The translations under genes were made by a program, and so were the position numbers. Source: Euryarchaeota archaeon UBA4 (lineage in GTDB: Archaea; Thermoplasmatota; Poseidoniia; Poseidoniales; Thalassarchaeaceae). Taken from it: a stretch of DNA of 18,619 nt. The notes under the pieces are model-generated. The model was not told the origin of the DNA, did no database searches, and worked only from the letters and a program-made list of their open reading frames with translations. Each line of letters starts with the position of its first letter. The stretch's first letter is position 1. Where the stretch lies: assembly GCA_002497985.1 (NCBI GenBank), contig DAFQ01000003.1, positions 21,481-40,099 on the forward strand, in the 5' to 3' direction. Of the stretch, positions 6,608 through 14,448 are shown piece after piece.

Positions 6608-8539
6608 ATGCGGGTCAGTCCGTGCTTGGTAATGGTTGGATTGATGGTACTGGCTCCGCTTTCTGGATGCCTCTCAATTATGGGCGATTCTGGGAGTGAT
6701 GGAGGGGATAATTCCGGCTGGATTGACCCAGTGACTGAGATCGAAGATGAGAATCACTCTCACAGCGATCTATTCTCTCACCGGCTATGGACAGAAAATG
6801 CAGTTCTTATCGACTACCACAACCTGAATTGCGATGGCAATGTCAAACCACCTGCGGAGCTTGACGATACTGCTGGTAGGCCCTGCAGTGAGGAGTTCAA
6901 GAATGTAGCACCGACCCCTGGAGACAACTCCGAGATAGCTATCGAGGGCAATTTCCACGAGGACTGCGAGATTTATGGCGATGGAACTGGTGGCTGCTAT
7001 GCATACGTCTCGAGCTACAATCAATTCGAGATTCTCGACATCAGTAATCCGAATAACATCGTTCTACTTTCCACCTATTATGCCGAAGTCGCTAGGATGA
7101 TTGACATCAAAGTCACAGAGGACAACAACTGGGTCCTTGTAAACCACGAGTTGACGAACAGCGAGCTGGACCCGATACCTAACGACGATGATGCCAACAG
7201 TGGGACTAACCGACTCGATGTTATCGATGTAAGTGACAAAACTCGCCCCGTTAAGGTGGCTGAGTGGAACAACCCACCAGCCGGTTTCCACAATCAGGAC
7301 CTAGCGGTCTATTGTGACTGGGAAGGTGCTCTCGACCCATATGAGGAATGCAGCCTGTTCCTTTTCGGGGCCGACCCCTATCCCGAAATGGTTGAGGGCA
7401 GTAGTGGAACGTTCTACAAAGGGACTCAGATATTCTATGTGCCCGGCGACTTCACCTCTTGGGTCACTGGCGATAATTCTAGCAGAGAAATAATCAGGTG
7501 GGGCGGATACACGCCCGAGCCTTACACCACATGCGGTGGCTCGATCTTCAATCATGATCACGTGTACTTCGTTCACCCGATTACCAAGCAAAGACTGCTA
7601 ATCGCCTCCTATTGGGGAGCAGGCCTTCGCATTGTTGATGTCAGTGAGCCTCCCTCGGTGGCAGACCCACTTGGAGTCTCCTGGCCACCAGAAGTCGGCA
7701 GATGGCTTGGGTGCCCCACTGATGACTCAGGGTGGTATGGTCCCGATGGAGGAGGCCATGCCAATATGACTCCCGAAGAATGGCTAGATTCAGAGCAGGG
7801 CAACGACAACATCCACTACGCAGTTCCATACGAGCATCTGGTTTGCAATGGGATTAGCGAGTACGTACCACAGTCTGAATGGCCATCGGAATGTGGAACT
7901 GGACCAGAAGATGCGACTTATGGGGAGAACTGGCGCCACTACACCATCATCGCCCCCGAGTATGGTAGCAATCCGGGACACACGGGATTCCTATGGACAA
8001 TCGATACCACTGACCCCGCAATGCCATTCCTCGTATCCAAATGGAGGCTCCCCGGAGAGGGGACCTTGGCCAACGGCTCCAAACACCCGCAGCACTACAT
8101 CCCTGGTGGATACATCTTCAGCCCCCACAATGGCGACACTGGGACCAGTGGGCACGTCTATTGGACTCACTACCATGCAGGTAACTGGTTGACTGACCAC
8201 GGGAAAATATGGGAAGAAATCGTCTGGAAGGACGGGGTTCCAGATCCCGAATGCGGATTCAAGTGCATCGAAGAGTTGGCTCCGACGCACACTCTTGGAT
8301 ACTACCTTCCAGCTGGTCCCACCTGGATAGAAGACCCAACCAACTCACTTGGCTATGACATGGCGGATTGTTGGGCCTCATGCATGATTCCATTCGACTG
8401 GGGACTGCAGTACGACCCTCGAGGATTCGTATTCATTTCAGAGATGGTGAGCGGCATCTACGTTGTGCAGTTCGACGAGGACTATGACCCTCGATACAAC
8501 TACCCCCCGCTTTGGTCGGCGGAGGCTAGTGACGAATGA
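6608..8539 (+). CDS. LVIVD-type beta-propeller lipoprotein B, paralogue of 4773-6542
   Basis: 643 residues from the ATG at 6608, chosen because it gives a standard lipoprotein signal of 21 residues ending in the lipobox LSGC. The frame is open upstream to a TTG at 6539, which would add an unlikely leader. LVIVD-like blades include FEILDISNPN, LDVIDVSD, LRIVDVSE and IYVVQFDED. His positions shared with propeller A: His228 (FHN), His316 and His318 (NHDH), His403 (IHYA), RHYTIIA, SPHNGDT at 505-511 and His523 (YHAG). It also has many Cys residues, compatible with disulfides in an exported protein. A weak AATTTGATA element at 6575-6583 lies about 29 nt before the ATG and may be a promoter. The stop overlaps the next ATG (ATGA), so translation is probably coupled. 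Activity unknown; likely a surface metal-binding or redox propeller. Confidence 0.87.
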   Translation: MRVSPCLVMVGLMVLAPLSGCLSIMGDSGSDGGDNSGWIDPVTEIEDENHSHSDLFSHRLWTENAVLIDYHNLNCDGNVKPPAELDDTAGRPCSEEFKNVAPTPGDNSEIAIEGNFHEDCEIYGDGTGGCYAYVSSYNQFEILDISNPNNIVLLSTYYAEVARMIDIKVTEDNNWVLVNHELTNSELDPIPNDDDANSGTNRLDVIDVSDKTRPVKVAEWNNPPAGFHNQDLAVYCDWEGALDPYEECSLFLFGADPYPEMVEGSSGTFYKGTQIFYVPGDFTSWVTGDNSSREIIRWGGYTPEPYTTCGGSIFNHDHVYFVHPITKQRLLIASYWGAGLRIVDVSEPPSVADPLGVSWPPEVGRWLGCPTDDSGWYGPDGGGHANMTPEEWLDSEQGNDNIHYAVPYEHLVCNGISEYVPQSEWPSECGTGPEDATYGENWRHYTIIAPEYGSNPGHTGFLWTIDTTDPAMPFLVSKWRLPGEGTLANGSKHPQHYIPGGYIFSPHNGDTGTSGHVYWTHYHAGNWLTDHGKIWEEIVWKDGVPDPECGFKCIEELAPTHTLGYYLPAGPTWIEDPTNSLGYDMADCWASCMIPFDWGLQYDPRGFVFISEMVSGIYVVQFDEDYDPRYNYPPLWSAEASDE

Positions 8540-9057
8540 GGAGAATACTTGTTTCATTGGCGATCGTGATGATGCTCACTCCGACCGTGTCTGCCCATGG
8601 GGCCGACACATTTGCCTTCATCCTGAGAGGAGAGAGTGTGCAACCAGAATCAGCACAGGTCCTCCAGAATGACACGCTGATTTTCTACAATGTCGTAGAC
8701 TACGAGAGGAACATTTCCTTGGAGGGTCCCTATGGAGAAGAAGTGTGTACAGCAGGCCCATCTTCACCTGGGATAGAAGACGAATGCAGGTTCTGGCTGG
8801 ATCCAGAAAAATATGGCCCGGAAACCTATGGGATTCAGATTTTCTCCAATGGCAGCTGGTGGGGAGAAGTCGTTGTAACGATAGTTTTGGACAACCACAC
8901 TGAGTCCGGAGCACCTATGGACTATTCTTTCAACAACAACCAAGACGATAGTGTATCCAGTGGCGATTCGGATTATCGCACATTGACATTGGCCATTTTG
9001 GCTGTTTTGATTGCTGTAGCAATTTCGAGGCGTAATATTGAGGGTTCAGATGAGTAA
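8536..9057 (+). CDS. Small exported membrane-anchored protein, predicted mature N-terminal His; paralogue of 4150-4743
   Basis: 173 residues. The signal peptide 1-20 ends V-S-A, predicting a mature N-terminal His21 followed by Gly. The beta-rich domain (TFAFILRGESV, then DTLIFYNVVD) aligns with the paralogue at 4150-4743, and Cys71/Cys84 keep the 12-residue spacing, suggesting one conserved disulfide. The internal His66 of the paralogue has no counterpart here. A C-terminal helix (about 146-165) and a short basic/acidic tail anchor it. Its ATG overlaps the propeller B stop and its TAA lies within ATGAGTAA, overlapping the SCO gene start, so it belongs to a tight operon. A metal-binding role is inferred from the exposed N-terminal His and SCO context; the fold is not proven. 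Confidence 0.86.
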   Translation: MRRILVSLAIVMMLTPTVSAHGADTFAFILRGESVQPESAQVLQNDTLIFYNVVDYERNISLEGPYGEEVCTAGPSSPGIEDECRFWLDPEKYGPETYGIQIFSNGSWWGEVVVTIVLDNHTESGAPMDYSFNNNQDDSVSSGDSDYRTLTLAILAVLIAVAISRRNIEGSDE

Positions 9058-9775
9058 GTTTTGGGCGTATTACGCAGTACTTCTGTTGGCCCTTCCCGGA
9101 TGCATCGGGAACGAAGAGTCTGACATATTCTACGGAGAGGACATCAATCCCCCGGTGCCCGTATCGGACTTCCTTCTGATTGACCAGAATGGGGAGTACT
9201 TCTCTTTCTCGCAGTATGAGGGTAAGGTCGTAGTGATTGCCTTCCTGTTTACCAGATGTCCCGATATTTGCCCAATAGTGAGTGCGAATCTAGACTACTT
9301 GCGGATGCTTCTGGGTGAGGAATACGGCGAGACCGTTGAGATACTCAGCATTACCGTCGACCCCTGGACTGACAATCACACCGTGATGGCGGAGTACTCG
9401 GAGCAAAGGGGCTTGGAGTGGCCACACCTAACGGGAAATTTGAGCGATCTAGAGGATGTTTGGTTGGAGTTTGATGTGGGCCTTACTACGTATGACAAAG
9501 ATACAGATGGAGATGGGGTTGCAGATGGATTTGACACTTGTGTCGAAACGCCCGAAGGAGAGCAAGTAGATGACCACGGATGTGGACTAGAGACTCAGCA
9601 GGATGATGAGGGGGATGTTTCGGTTAAGCACATCGGGAGCCATGAATATTGGGTGGACCACACGACTGGAACCATCATTGTGGACAAGCAGATGAACCAG
9701 AGGGTCTGGTGGGGAGATATGGACTGGAATGTTGAGTTGGCATTAGAGGACGTGATGCTACTAATTGATGAGTAG
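9050..9775 (+). CDS. SCO1/SenC-type copper chaperone lipoprotein with TSP3-like insertion
   Basis: 241 residues, thioredoxin fold of the SCO family, which delivers copper to the CuA site of cytochrome c oxidase or acts as a thiol reductase. The lipobox LPGC has its Cys at 18. The copper site is complete: Cys70 and Cys74 (CPDIC) and His204 in VDHTTGTIIVD. SITVDP and HLTG are also conserved. From Cys74 to His204 is 130 residues against about 87 in typical SCO proteins. The excess is a calcium-binding thrombospondin type 3-like segment at about 149-189 (DTDGDGVADG, then Cys164 and Cys178). The start at 9050 overlaps the preceding stop codon (ATGAGTAA) with GAGG upstream; an earlier in-frame ATG at 9038 would only lengthen the signal peptide. 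The next gene is a second SCO. Confidence 0.93.
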   Translation: MSKFWAYYAVLLLALPGCIGNEESDIFYGEDINPPVPVSDFLLIDQNGEYFSFSQYEGKVVVIAFLFTRCPDICPIVSANLDYLRMLLGEEYGETVEILSITVDPWTDNHTVMAEYSEQRGLEWPHLTGNLSDLEDVWLEFDVGLTTYDKDTDGDGVADGFDTCVETPEGEQVDDHGCGLETQQDDEGDVSVKHIGSHEYWVDHTTGTIIVDKQMNQRVWWGDMDWNVELALEDVMLLIDE

Positions 9776-9783
9776 GAGGGGGG
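9775..9783 (+). promoter_or_regulatory. Strong Shine-Dalgarno site before the second SCO gene
   Basis: GGAGGGGGG starts on the last base of the previous stop codon. The GGAGG core ends 7 nt before the ATT at 9787, standard spacing, while the TTG at 9805 is too distant. This helps decide the unusual start. Confidence 0.65.
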
Positions 9784-9786
9784 CTT

Positions 9787-10878
9787 ATTTCGAAAATCAA
9801 AGCATTGTTAATCGTCTTGTCTATCCTCATACCCGGTTGCTTGGGGGACGAGGAGGAGACTATCGAAATCCTGGGGACGGAGTACTGGGATCCACCTGAT
9901 GCCCCCGATTTCGCATTATTCGACCAAGATGGTGATGTTTTCAGACTCTCGGATCATGAAGGCAAGGTGGTCGTGGTGGCATTCGTCTACACCTCTTGTC
10001 CTGATGTTTGTCTGGTGATATCATCGAACTTGGACTACGTCTACAAGAACCTTGGAGAGTATTCTGATCAGGTGGTAATGGTCTCCATCACAATTGACCC
10101 TGCTAGGGATACCATTAGCCATCTATCGGAGTGGACCGAATCCAGGGGGTACGAGTGGCACCACCTTACCGGGTCAGTCTCCGAACTACAAGAGACCTAC
10201 AGATCATGGAATGTCGTTGTCGATAATGAACACATAGCTGCCAGTCAGCCTCCAGAAGACAACCTCAACAGACTAGTGGTTATGTATCCCGACAACTCTT
10301 CATTGCAACACGATATGGCAGGTTTCGGAATGAATGGCTCAGAATTCGTGAGCTCTGCCCTCTCAGAAACCAACACCAGTTTCAATGTCTCAAGTGGCGA
10401 GATAGGAGGTTGGGAATCCAATAATAGCACTTGGAATTGGGTCCTTCACTCGTGGGACGTTGATAACGAGACCTGGAGTGAATACGGAGGGAACCTTAGC
10501 TCTATAGAAATGGGGCTGGGGACCCATCTGGCATGGGTGGCCAGCAATGCCAATCAAAGCCTAGCCCCTCCTGGGGCTGACTGTAACAACCATGGTTGGA
10601 TAATGGGTTCTGGCTCGAGCGCTCACTGCATGTGTGATGGGGGCTATGAAAGGCCTGATGGGGACTGGCTTTCTTGCATAGCTGAAGGTTCCGAAAACGG
10701 AGAGTCCCCGGGTGGTTCGGTTAATCCTCATGACGAGAGCCTTGGGGAGTACGAGGTTGGTCACTCAACCACCACTTTCATCCTTGACAAGCAGATGAGA
10801 AAGAGGGTGGCATATTCGGGGATACAATGGGACGCTGGAGAATTCCTACAAGATGTCGTCTCGCTTGCCGATGAGTGA
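9787..10878 (+). CDS. SCO1/SenC-type copper chaperone lipoprotein with long glycosylation-rich and EGF-like insertion
   Basis: About 363 residues if translation starts at the ATT at 9787. This start aligns with SCO-1 (I/M-S-K, lipobox Cys at residue 18 in both) and has a GGAGG at correct spacing; the first conventional start is TTG 9805. Copper ligands are kept: Cys71 and Cys75 (CPDVC) and His326 (VGHSTTTFILD). From Cys75 to His326 is 251 residues, about 165 more than usual. The insertion at about 146-320 contains nine N-x-S/T sequons and a Trp-rich segment. It ends with an EGF-like piece carrying Cys266, Cys281, Cys283 and Cys297 (CNNHG, CMCDGGY). Probably an outer-face lipoprotein that presents a glycosylated domain beside the copper site. 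It is 11 bp behind SCO-1 and ends the apparent operon. Confidence 0.87.
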   Translation: MSKIKALLIVLSILIPGCLGDEEETIEILGTEYWDPPDAPDFALFDQDGDVFRLSDHEGKVVVVAFVYTSCPDVCLVISSNLDYVYKNLGEYSDQVVMVSITIDPARDTISHLSEWTESRGYEWHHLTGSVSELQETYRSWNVVVDNEHIAASQPPEDNLNRLVVMYPDNSSLQHDMAGFGMNGSEFVSSALSETNTSFNVSSGEIGGWESNNSTWNWVLHSWDVDNETWSEYGGNLSSIEMGLGTHLAWVASNANQSLAPPGADCNNHGWIMGSGSSAHCMCDGGYERPDGDWLSCIAEGSENGESPGGSVNPHDESLGEYEVGHSTTTFILDKQMRKRVAYSGIQWDAGEFLQDVVSLADE

Positions 10879-10887
10879 TGTATTGCA

Positions 10888-10906
10888 AGAAATTTCGCAA
10901 ATTTCT
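10888..10906. promoter_or_regulatory. AT-rich dyad upstream of the YHYH gene: operator or terminator
   Basis: AGAAATTT-CGC-AAATTTCT is a perfect 8-bp inverted repeat, starting 9 bp after the second SCO stop and ending 9 bp before the TATA-like box of the next gene. The shape and position suit an operator for a dimeric winged-helix regulator. A hairpin terminator followed by CTCTTAATT is the alternative. Confidence 0.5.
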
Positions 10907-10915
10907 CTTAATTGA

Positions 10916-10921
10916 TTATAT
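10916..10921 (+). promoter_or_regulatory. TATA-like box for the YHYH gene, predicts a leaderless mRNA
   Basis: TTATAT with its centre about 26 nt before the ATG at 10945, the usual archaeal TATA-to-start distance. It predicts that transcription begins at or next to the start codon. Confidence 0.55.
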
Positions 10922-10944
10922 GCTATTGCTACCTCATTGAATCC

Positions 10945-12972
10945 ATGGAAGACGGAGGCGCCGCCAGATCACTGATGCTAGCGGGACTCATGATTACCAG
11001 CGTTATGGCAGGGGTTCTTTTCTTCGGTGTTGAAGACGAGGGCATCAATCACGCGCCCACGGTCGACTCAGACCTCCCCGATACAATCCTGATAGGGACG
11101 ATTGATTCTGTTAGTGTCACAATCATGGACGAGGCGATGTCTGACCTCTCCCTATTGATCACCATGGACGGGGAGGAGATCTCCGAGTCCCCTGGCCCTG
11201 ATGGCACAATAACCATCGATATTTCGGACCTCGACATAGGTAGCCATGCGCTGAAGGTTGTAGCTATCGACAGCTTGGGACAGGAGACCTCTTGGTCCAA
11301 GGCGTTCATCGTTCATTATCCAGACGAAAGCGAAACTGGACTGTCTGCCTCACAGACTTCCTTTGAAATAGAGAGGGGTGGCGATGCTCCGATATTCGGC
11401 TTGGTGACTCATGATGACATCACCACGTGTGAATTGAGGTGGAGCACCGCGGACATCGAAGATACGAGCCTCGGCCTCCCACTAGATAACGAAGGAAATT
11501 ATGAATTGGAATTGACCAATATCCAGGAAAACACCACAGTTACCCTAGAGGCTACTTGTGGGACATGGACAGAGACAACGGATCGAGTTAGCGCCACAAT
11601 CGTGGTGGAAGATCCTCCGGACCCCCCCGTACAAGGCTGCACGGACCCAGAGGCGAACAACTACGACGAGGGCGCGGAGGAGGATGACGGCTCGTGCGAG
11701 TATGACGAGCCCGCGCCCGCGCCAGGCTGCACGGACCCAGAGGCGAACAACTACGACGAGGGCGCGGAGGAGGATGACGGCTCGTGCGAGTATGACGATC
11801 CAGTAGATGAAGTAGAGACCGGTTCCCAAGAATGGTGGGAGGGCATACTCCTGTGCGACTCCACGGAACAAGTCGAGGGCATTGATGACTACAACACGAG
11901 CGGTTTCGATAACCACGTGTGCCAACTCAGCTTCACTACGAATGAGACTCACATAGAGGTAATCTCCAATGGCCTCCCTAACCACGATCTTGAGTCCGGT
12001 CCCGGTTGCTGTAGCAGCACACAGGAACACGTGTGGACAATTCCCCTAGAGCCTACCAACCAGACGGAATGTAATCCCTCAGTTTCGACTGATGGTTGCA
12101 CTATGGCCCCTGAGAGGGGAGCTGTAGCTTTCGCGGTAAATGGCGTACCTATCTTTGGGCCTGAGGATGGGCCCGGAGGGGATGCAGTTGCAGGACAAGA
12201 GGGTGCGTACGAAGAAGACAGGCAACATGTGTGGCTAGGGATATGTCATGCCCACTCTGGGCCAGGAGGTGAATACCACTACCACGCAGATTCAAACTGT
12301 ATACACTGGCATCCCGATGAGGAAAATGGAGAAACATGGTCTGACTACAGTATGGAGTCGTCCAGAACCGTCACCAGCCACTCGCCGATCGTTGGTTTCG
12401 CTCTAGATGGTTATCCAATCTATGGATTCGTCGGCTGGGATGTCGATGGAGAGGTCACTGAGATGACCTCATCGTACAGACTCAAGGATGGTGAGACTGG
12501 CTACAATGGCATTGATGACTACGAGTATGTTTCTGGATTGGGCGACTTAGATTCCTGCAATGGCCAATTTGGAGCCACTCCCGACTATCCGGATGGAGTT
12601 TACCATTACCACACGACATGGGTGAATGGGGATGGGGGTATCGGCTTCCCTTACTTCATCAATTGCTACAGGGGGGTAATGGATTCTGGAGTGTCAGGCA
12701 ACGGAGGAGGGGACGTTGACTGCTCTGGCCATGGGGAAACATGGGGACCGGGCATAGGGCCCCCACCGGATGGTTGCGGAGGAGGTCCACCAGGCCAATC
12801 ATCTGATCTGGCTAGTGCCATAGCTGTAATTTCTAGCCTAATCCCGCCCAATGGCGGATCCATCCTAGCTGTATTGTCAATGGCGGTAATTATCATCAGA
12901 GGATTGGCATCCGACCCAGCCTCTCCAAGTCGGGCTGGTATAGCTCTCGGATATCGTCCAGATCCAGTATGA
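10945..12972 (+). CDS. Membrane-anchored YHYH-domain protein with Ig-like domain and duplicated GCTDPEA repeat
   Basis: 675 residues. The ATG at 10945 is preferred over an upstream TTG (10912) because it sits about 26 nt after a TATA-like box. An N-terminal membrane helix (about 8-27) and an Ig-like domain lead to two copies of a GCTDPEANNYDEGA...DDGSCEYD repeat starting near 231 and 261. A YHYH-family domain follows, with the first YHYH at 444-447 in a His-rich stretch (CHAHSG, then IHWHPD), the family segment FALDGYPIYG, the second YHYH at 553-556 and FPYFINC. A Gly/Pro-rich linker precedes a C-terminal helix near 635-651 and a short tail. YHYH proteins are often near oxidase or copper genes, but their chemistry is unsettled. 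The His clusters suggest metal binding. The last 77 bases overlap pheS, convergent. Confidence 0.88.
   Translation: MEDGGAARSLMLAGLMITSVMAGVLFFGVEDEGINHAPTVDSDLPDTILIGTIDSVSVTIMDEAMSDLSLLITMDGEEISESPGPDGTITIDISDLDIGSHALKVVAIDSLGQETSWSKAFIVHYPDESETGLSASQTSFEIERGGDAPIFGLVTHDDITTCELRWSTADIEDTSLGLPLDNEGNYELELTNIQENTTVTLEATCGTWTETTDRVSATIVVEDPPDPPVQGCTDPEANNYDEGAEEDDGSCEYDEPAPAPGCTDPEANNYDEGAEEDDGSCEYDDPVDEVETGSQEWWEGILLCDSTEQVEGIDDYNTSGFDNHVCQLSFTTNETHIEVISNGLPNHDLESGPGCCSSTQEHVWTIPLEPTNQTECNPSVSTDGCTMAPERGAVAFAVNGVPIFGPEDGPGGDAVAGQEGAYEEDRQHVWLGICHAHSGPGGEYHYHADSNCIHWHPDEENGETWSDYSMESSRTVTSHSPIVGFALDGYPIYGFVGWDVDGEVTEMTSSYRLKDGETGYNGIDDYEYVSGLGDLDSCNGQFGATPDYPDGVYHYHTTWVNGDGGIGFPYFINCYRGVMDSGVSGNGGGDVDCSGHGETWGPGIGPPPDGCGGGPPGQSSDLASAIAVISSLIPPNGGSILAVLSMAVIIIRGLASDPASPSRAGIALGYRPDPV
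11634..11798 (+). repeat. Tandem repeat, two identical 75-bp copies at 90-bp period
   Basis: Bases 11634-11708 and 11724-11798 are identical by eye, separated by a 15-bp spacer encoding a Pro/Ala-rich linker. The unit encodes the Cys-containing GCTDPEA...DGSCEYD motif within the YHYH protein. It looks more GC-rich than the surrounding gene, and synonymous sites have not diverged, indicating a recent duplication or gene conversion. Confidence 0.93.
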
Positions 12973-14401
12973 TCATTGCGAGCCTCTCGAGGCCCATGCC
13001 CCATGCGCAGACCGGCCATTCTGAGCCAAGAGGCTCTGTCACCTCAGGTCGGAAAATTCCAGCTCCTCCAAGCTCTAACCACTGGCCCCTCCACAATATA
13101 TCCACCTCAACGCTGGGTTCGGTGTAGGGGAAATATGCCGGACGAACCCTGACATCTGGATATCCCATTTTTGAGTAGAATGTCTTGAGGGTGGTTATCA
13201 ACATCGGCAAACTGGCGTCTTTCTCGTGTATTATTCCCTCGATCTGATGAAACTCCGGAAGGTGAGTCCTGTCTATCGTCTCCTGACGGAAAACCCTTCC
13301 AATTCCAAAGACCCTGGATGGTTCATCAGGATTCTCAGCTATGTGCCTCACGGTATTCACCGTAGTGTGAGTCCGGAGGAGTGCCTTCTTGGACTCATCC
13401 TTATCGAATGGCCTGCCCCATCCCTTACTCCCAGTGTCATGACCATGTTCGTGTACCTTGGACCAGAGATCTAGATAGTGCTCTTCGACATCAATTTTCT
13501 TTGGCTCAGAAAGGTAGAAGGTGTCCTGCATAGTCCTTGCTGGGTGGGACTGGGGGATATACAAAGCATCCATATTCCATCCTGCTGATTGAATGAAATC
13601 TCCCTCGATCTCGGAAAATCCCATTTCTAGGAAAACCTGTCTAATTCTTTCAATCAGTGCCTGCATCGGATGTGGCCGACCTCCTGAGGGAATCGGTGCT
13701 GGAGAATTAACGTCGAACGATTTGAACATTGCACCCTTCCAGTTATCCCCCTGGAGCAACTCGGGCGTTACCTCTCCAATCATTTCTACGTGGCCGAGTG
13801 TTGCGACGTCAACTGAAGATCCTTCCTCGGTGAGAATCCAAGATCTCGAAATGTGCTCTTCCACGGCAATCAGGCCCTTCCTTCCAAGGAAATGGTTCAC
13901 CATTGAGTCATCTAGTTGTGAACCGGGTACCGCGCCTTCTGACAGCGAAGAAATGAATTTCTCTCTAAGCTCAATTTCAGTCTCTAGCGAGAATTTGTCG
14001 GTGGCCACCAATTTTCCTGAGTCTATTGATACCCCCATGGACTTCAGGAGGCCTATTCCCGGGCCTACTTGATGGCGTTCGAATCCTTCTTCGAATAACC
14101 TTCCCATTGTCCTATCTGAATCAGGAAGTGAGGATAGGCAATTCCAGAGTCTGGATTCCAAGAGTCCCTCATCTAATGCCAATTCACCTTCAGCACCCAG
14201 GGAAACTAATGTTTCTATTGACTCTTGAATGGTCACTAGTCCCAAATCGGAGAGCGCGGTTCCAGAACCGGCCACATGAACTTGATCTTCCCAGCCGATT
14301 CCTGAGAGTAGTTCTTCTAACAGCCATTTTTTGGATGGTTCAGATAGCATGAGTTTGAGCATTAATCGCTCGTTGTTGCCCATTTCCAACATTATCCCCA
14401 T
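12896..14401 (-). CDS. pheS: Phenylalanyl-tRNA synthetase alpha subunit
   Basis: Alpha (catalytic) subunit of the heterotetrameric class II phenylalanyl-tRNA synthetase. With start 14401 it is 501 residues, normal for archaea. An N-terminal winged-helix-like region comes first. The catalytic core includes SAGWNMDALYIPQSHPARTM, motif 2 near 365-385 (FRQETIDRTHLPEFHQIEGI) and motif 3 near 465 (GMGLERLAMI), ending in the typical DDIRELYQPDLERL. The frame is open to 14494, which would overlap the upstream gene. ATGs at 14401 and 14392 both lie near GAGAGG, so the exact start is uncertain. pheT is not in the window, as is common in archaea. The 3' end overlaps the convergent YHYH gene by 77 bp. 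Confidence 0.95.
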   Translation of the reverse strand: MGIMLEMGNNERLMLKLMLSEPSKKWLLEELLSGIGWEDQVHVAGSGTALSDLGLVTIQESIETLVSLGAEGELALDEGLLESRLWNCLSSLPDSDRTMGRLFEEGFERHQVGPGIGLLKSMGVSIDSGKLVATDKFSLETEIELREKFISSLSEGAVPGSQLDDSMVNHFLGRKGLIAVEEHISRSWILTEEGSSVDVATLGHVEMIGEVTPELLQGDNWKGAMFKSFDVNSPAPIPSGGRPHPMQALIERIRQVFLEMGFSEIEGDFIQSAGWNMDALYIPQSHPARTMQDTFYLSEPKKIDVEEHYLDLWSKVHEHGHDTGSKGWGRPFDKDESKKALLRTHTTVNTVRHIAENPDEPSRVFGIGRVFRQETIDRTHLPEFHQIEGIIHEKDASLPMLITTLKTFYSKMGYPDVRVRPAYFPYTEPSVEVDILWRGQWLELGGAGIFRPEVTEPLGSEWPVCAWGMGLERLAMIILDLDDIRELYQPDLERLGRMPIL

Positions 14402-14448
14402 CCTCTCGAGTAGAGTTTCCCACTTGACGGTTCCCGAAGAATGGGGAG

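Noticed and set aside
11634..11798. Possible CRISPR array
   Set aside because: Only two copies, with a 75-bp unit and 15-bp spacer, inside a coding frame that keeps phase.
11545..12030. 161-codon open frame on the minus strand opposite the YHYH gene
   Set aside because: It is antisense to the GC-rich repeat region, its protein is low-complexity Val/Ala/Arg repeats, and the plus strand carries clear domains.
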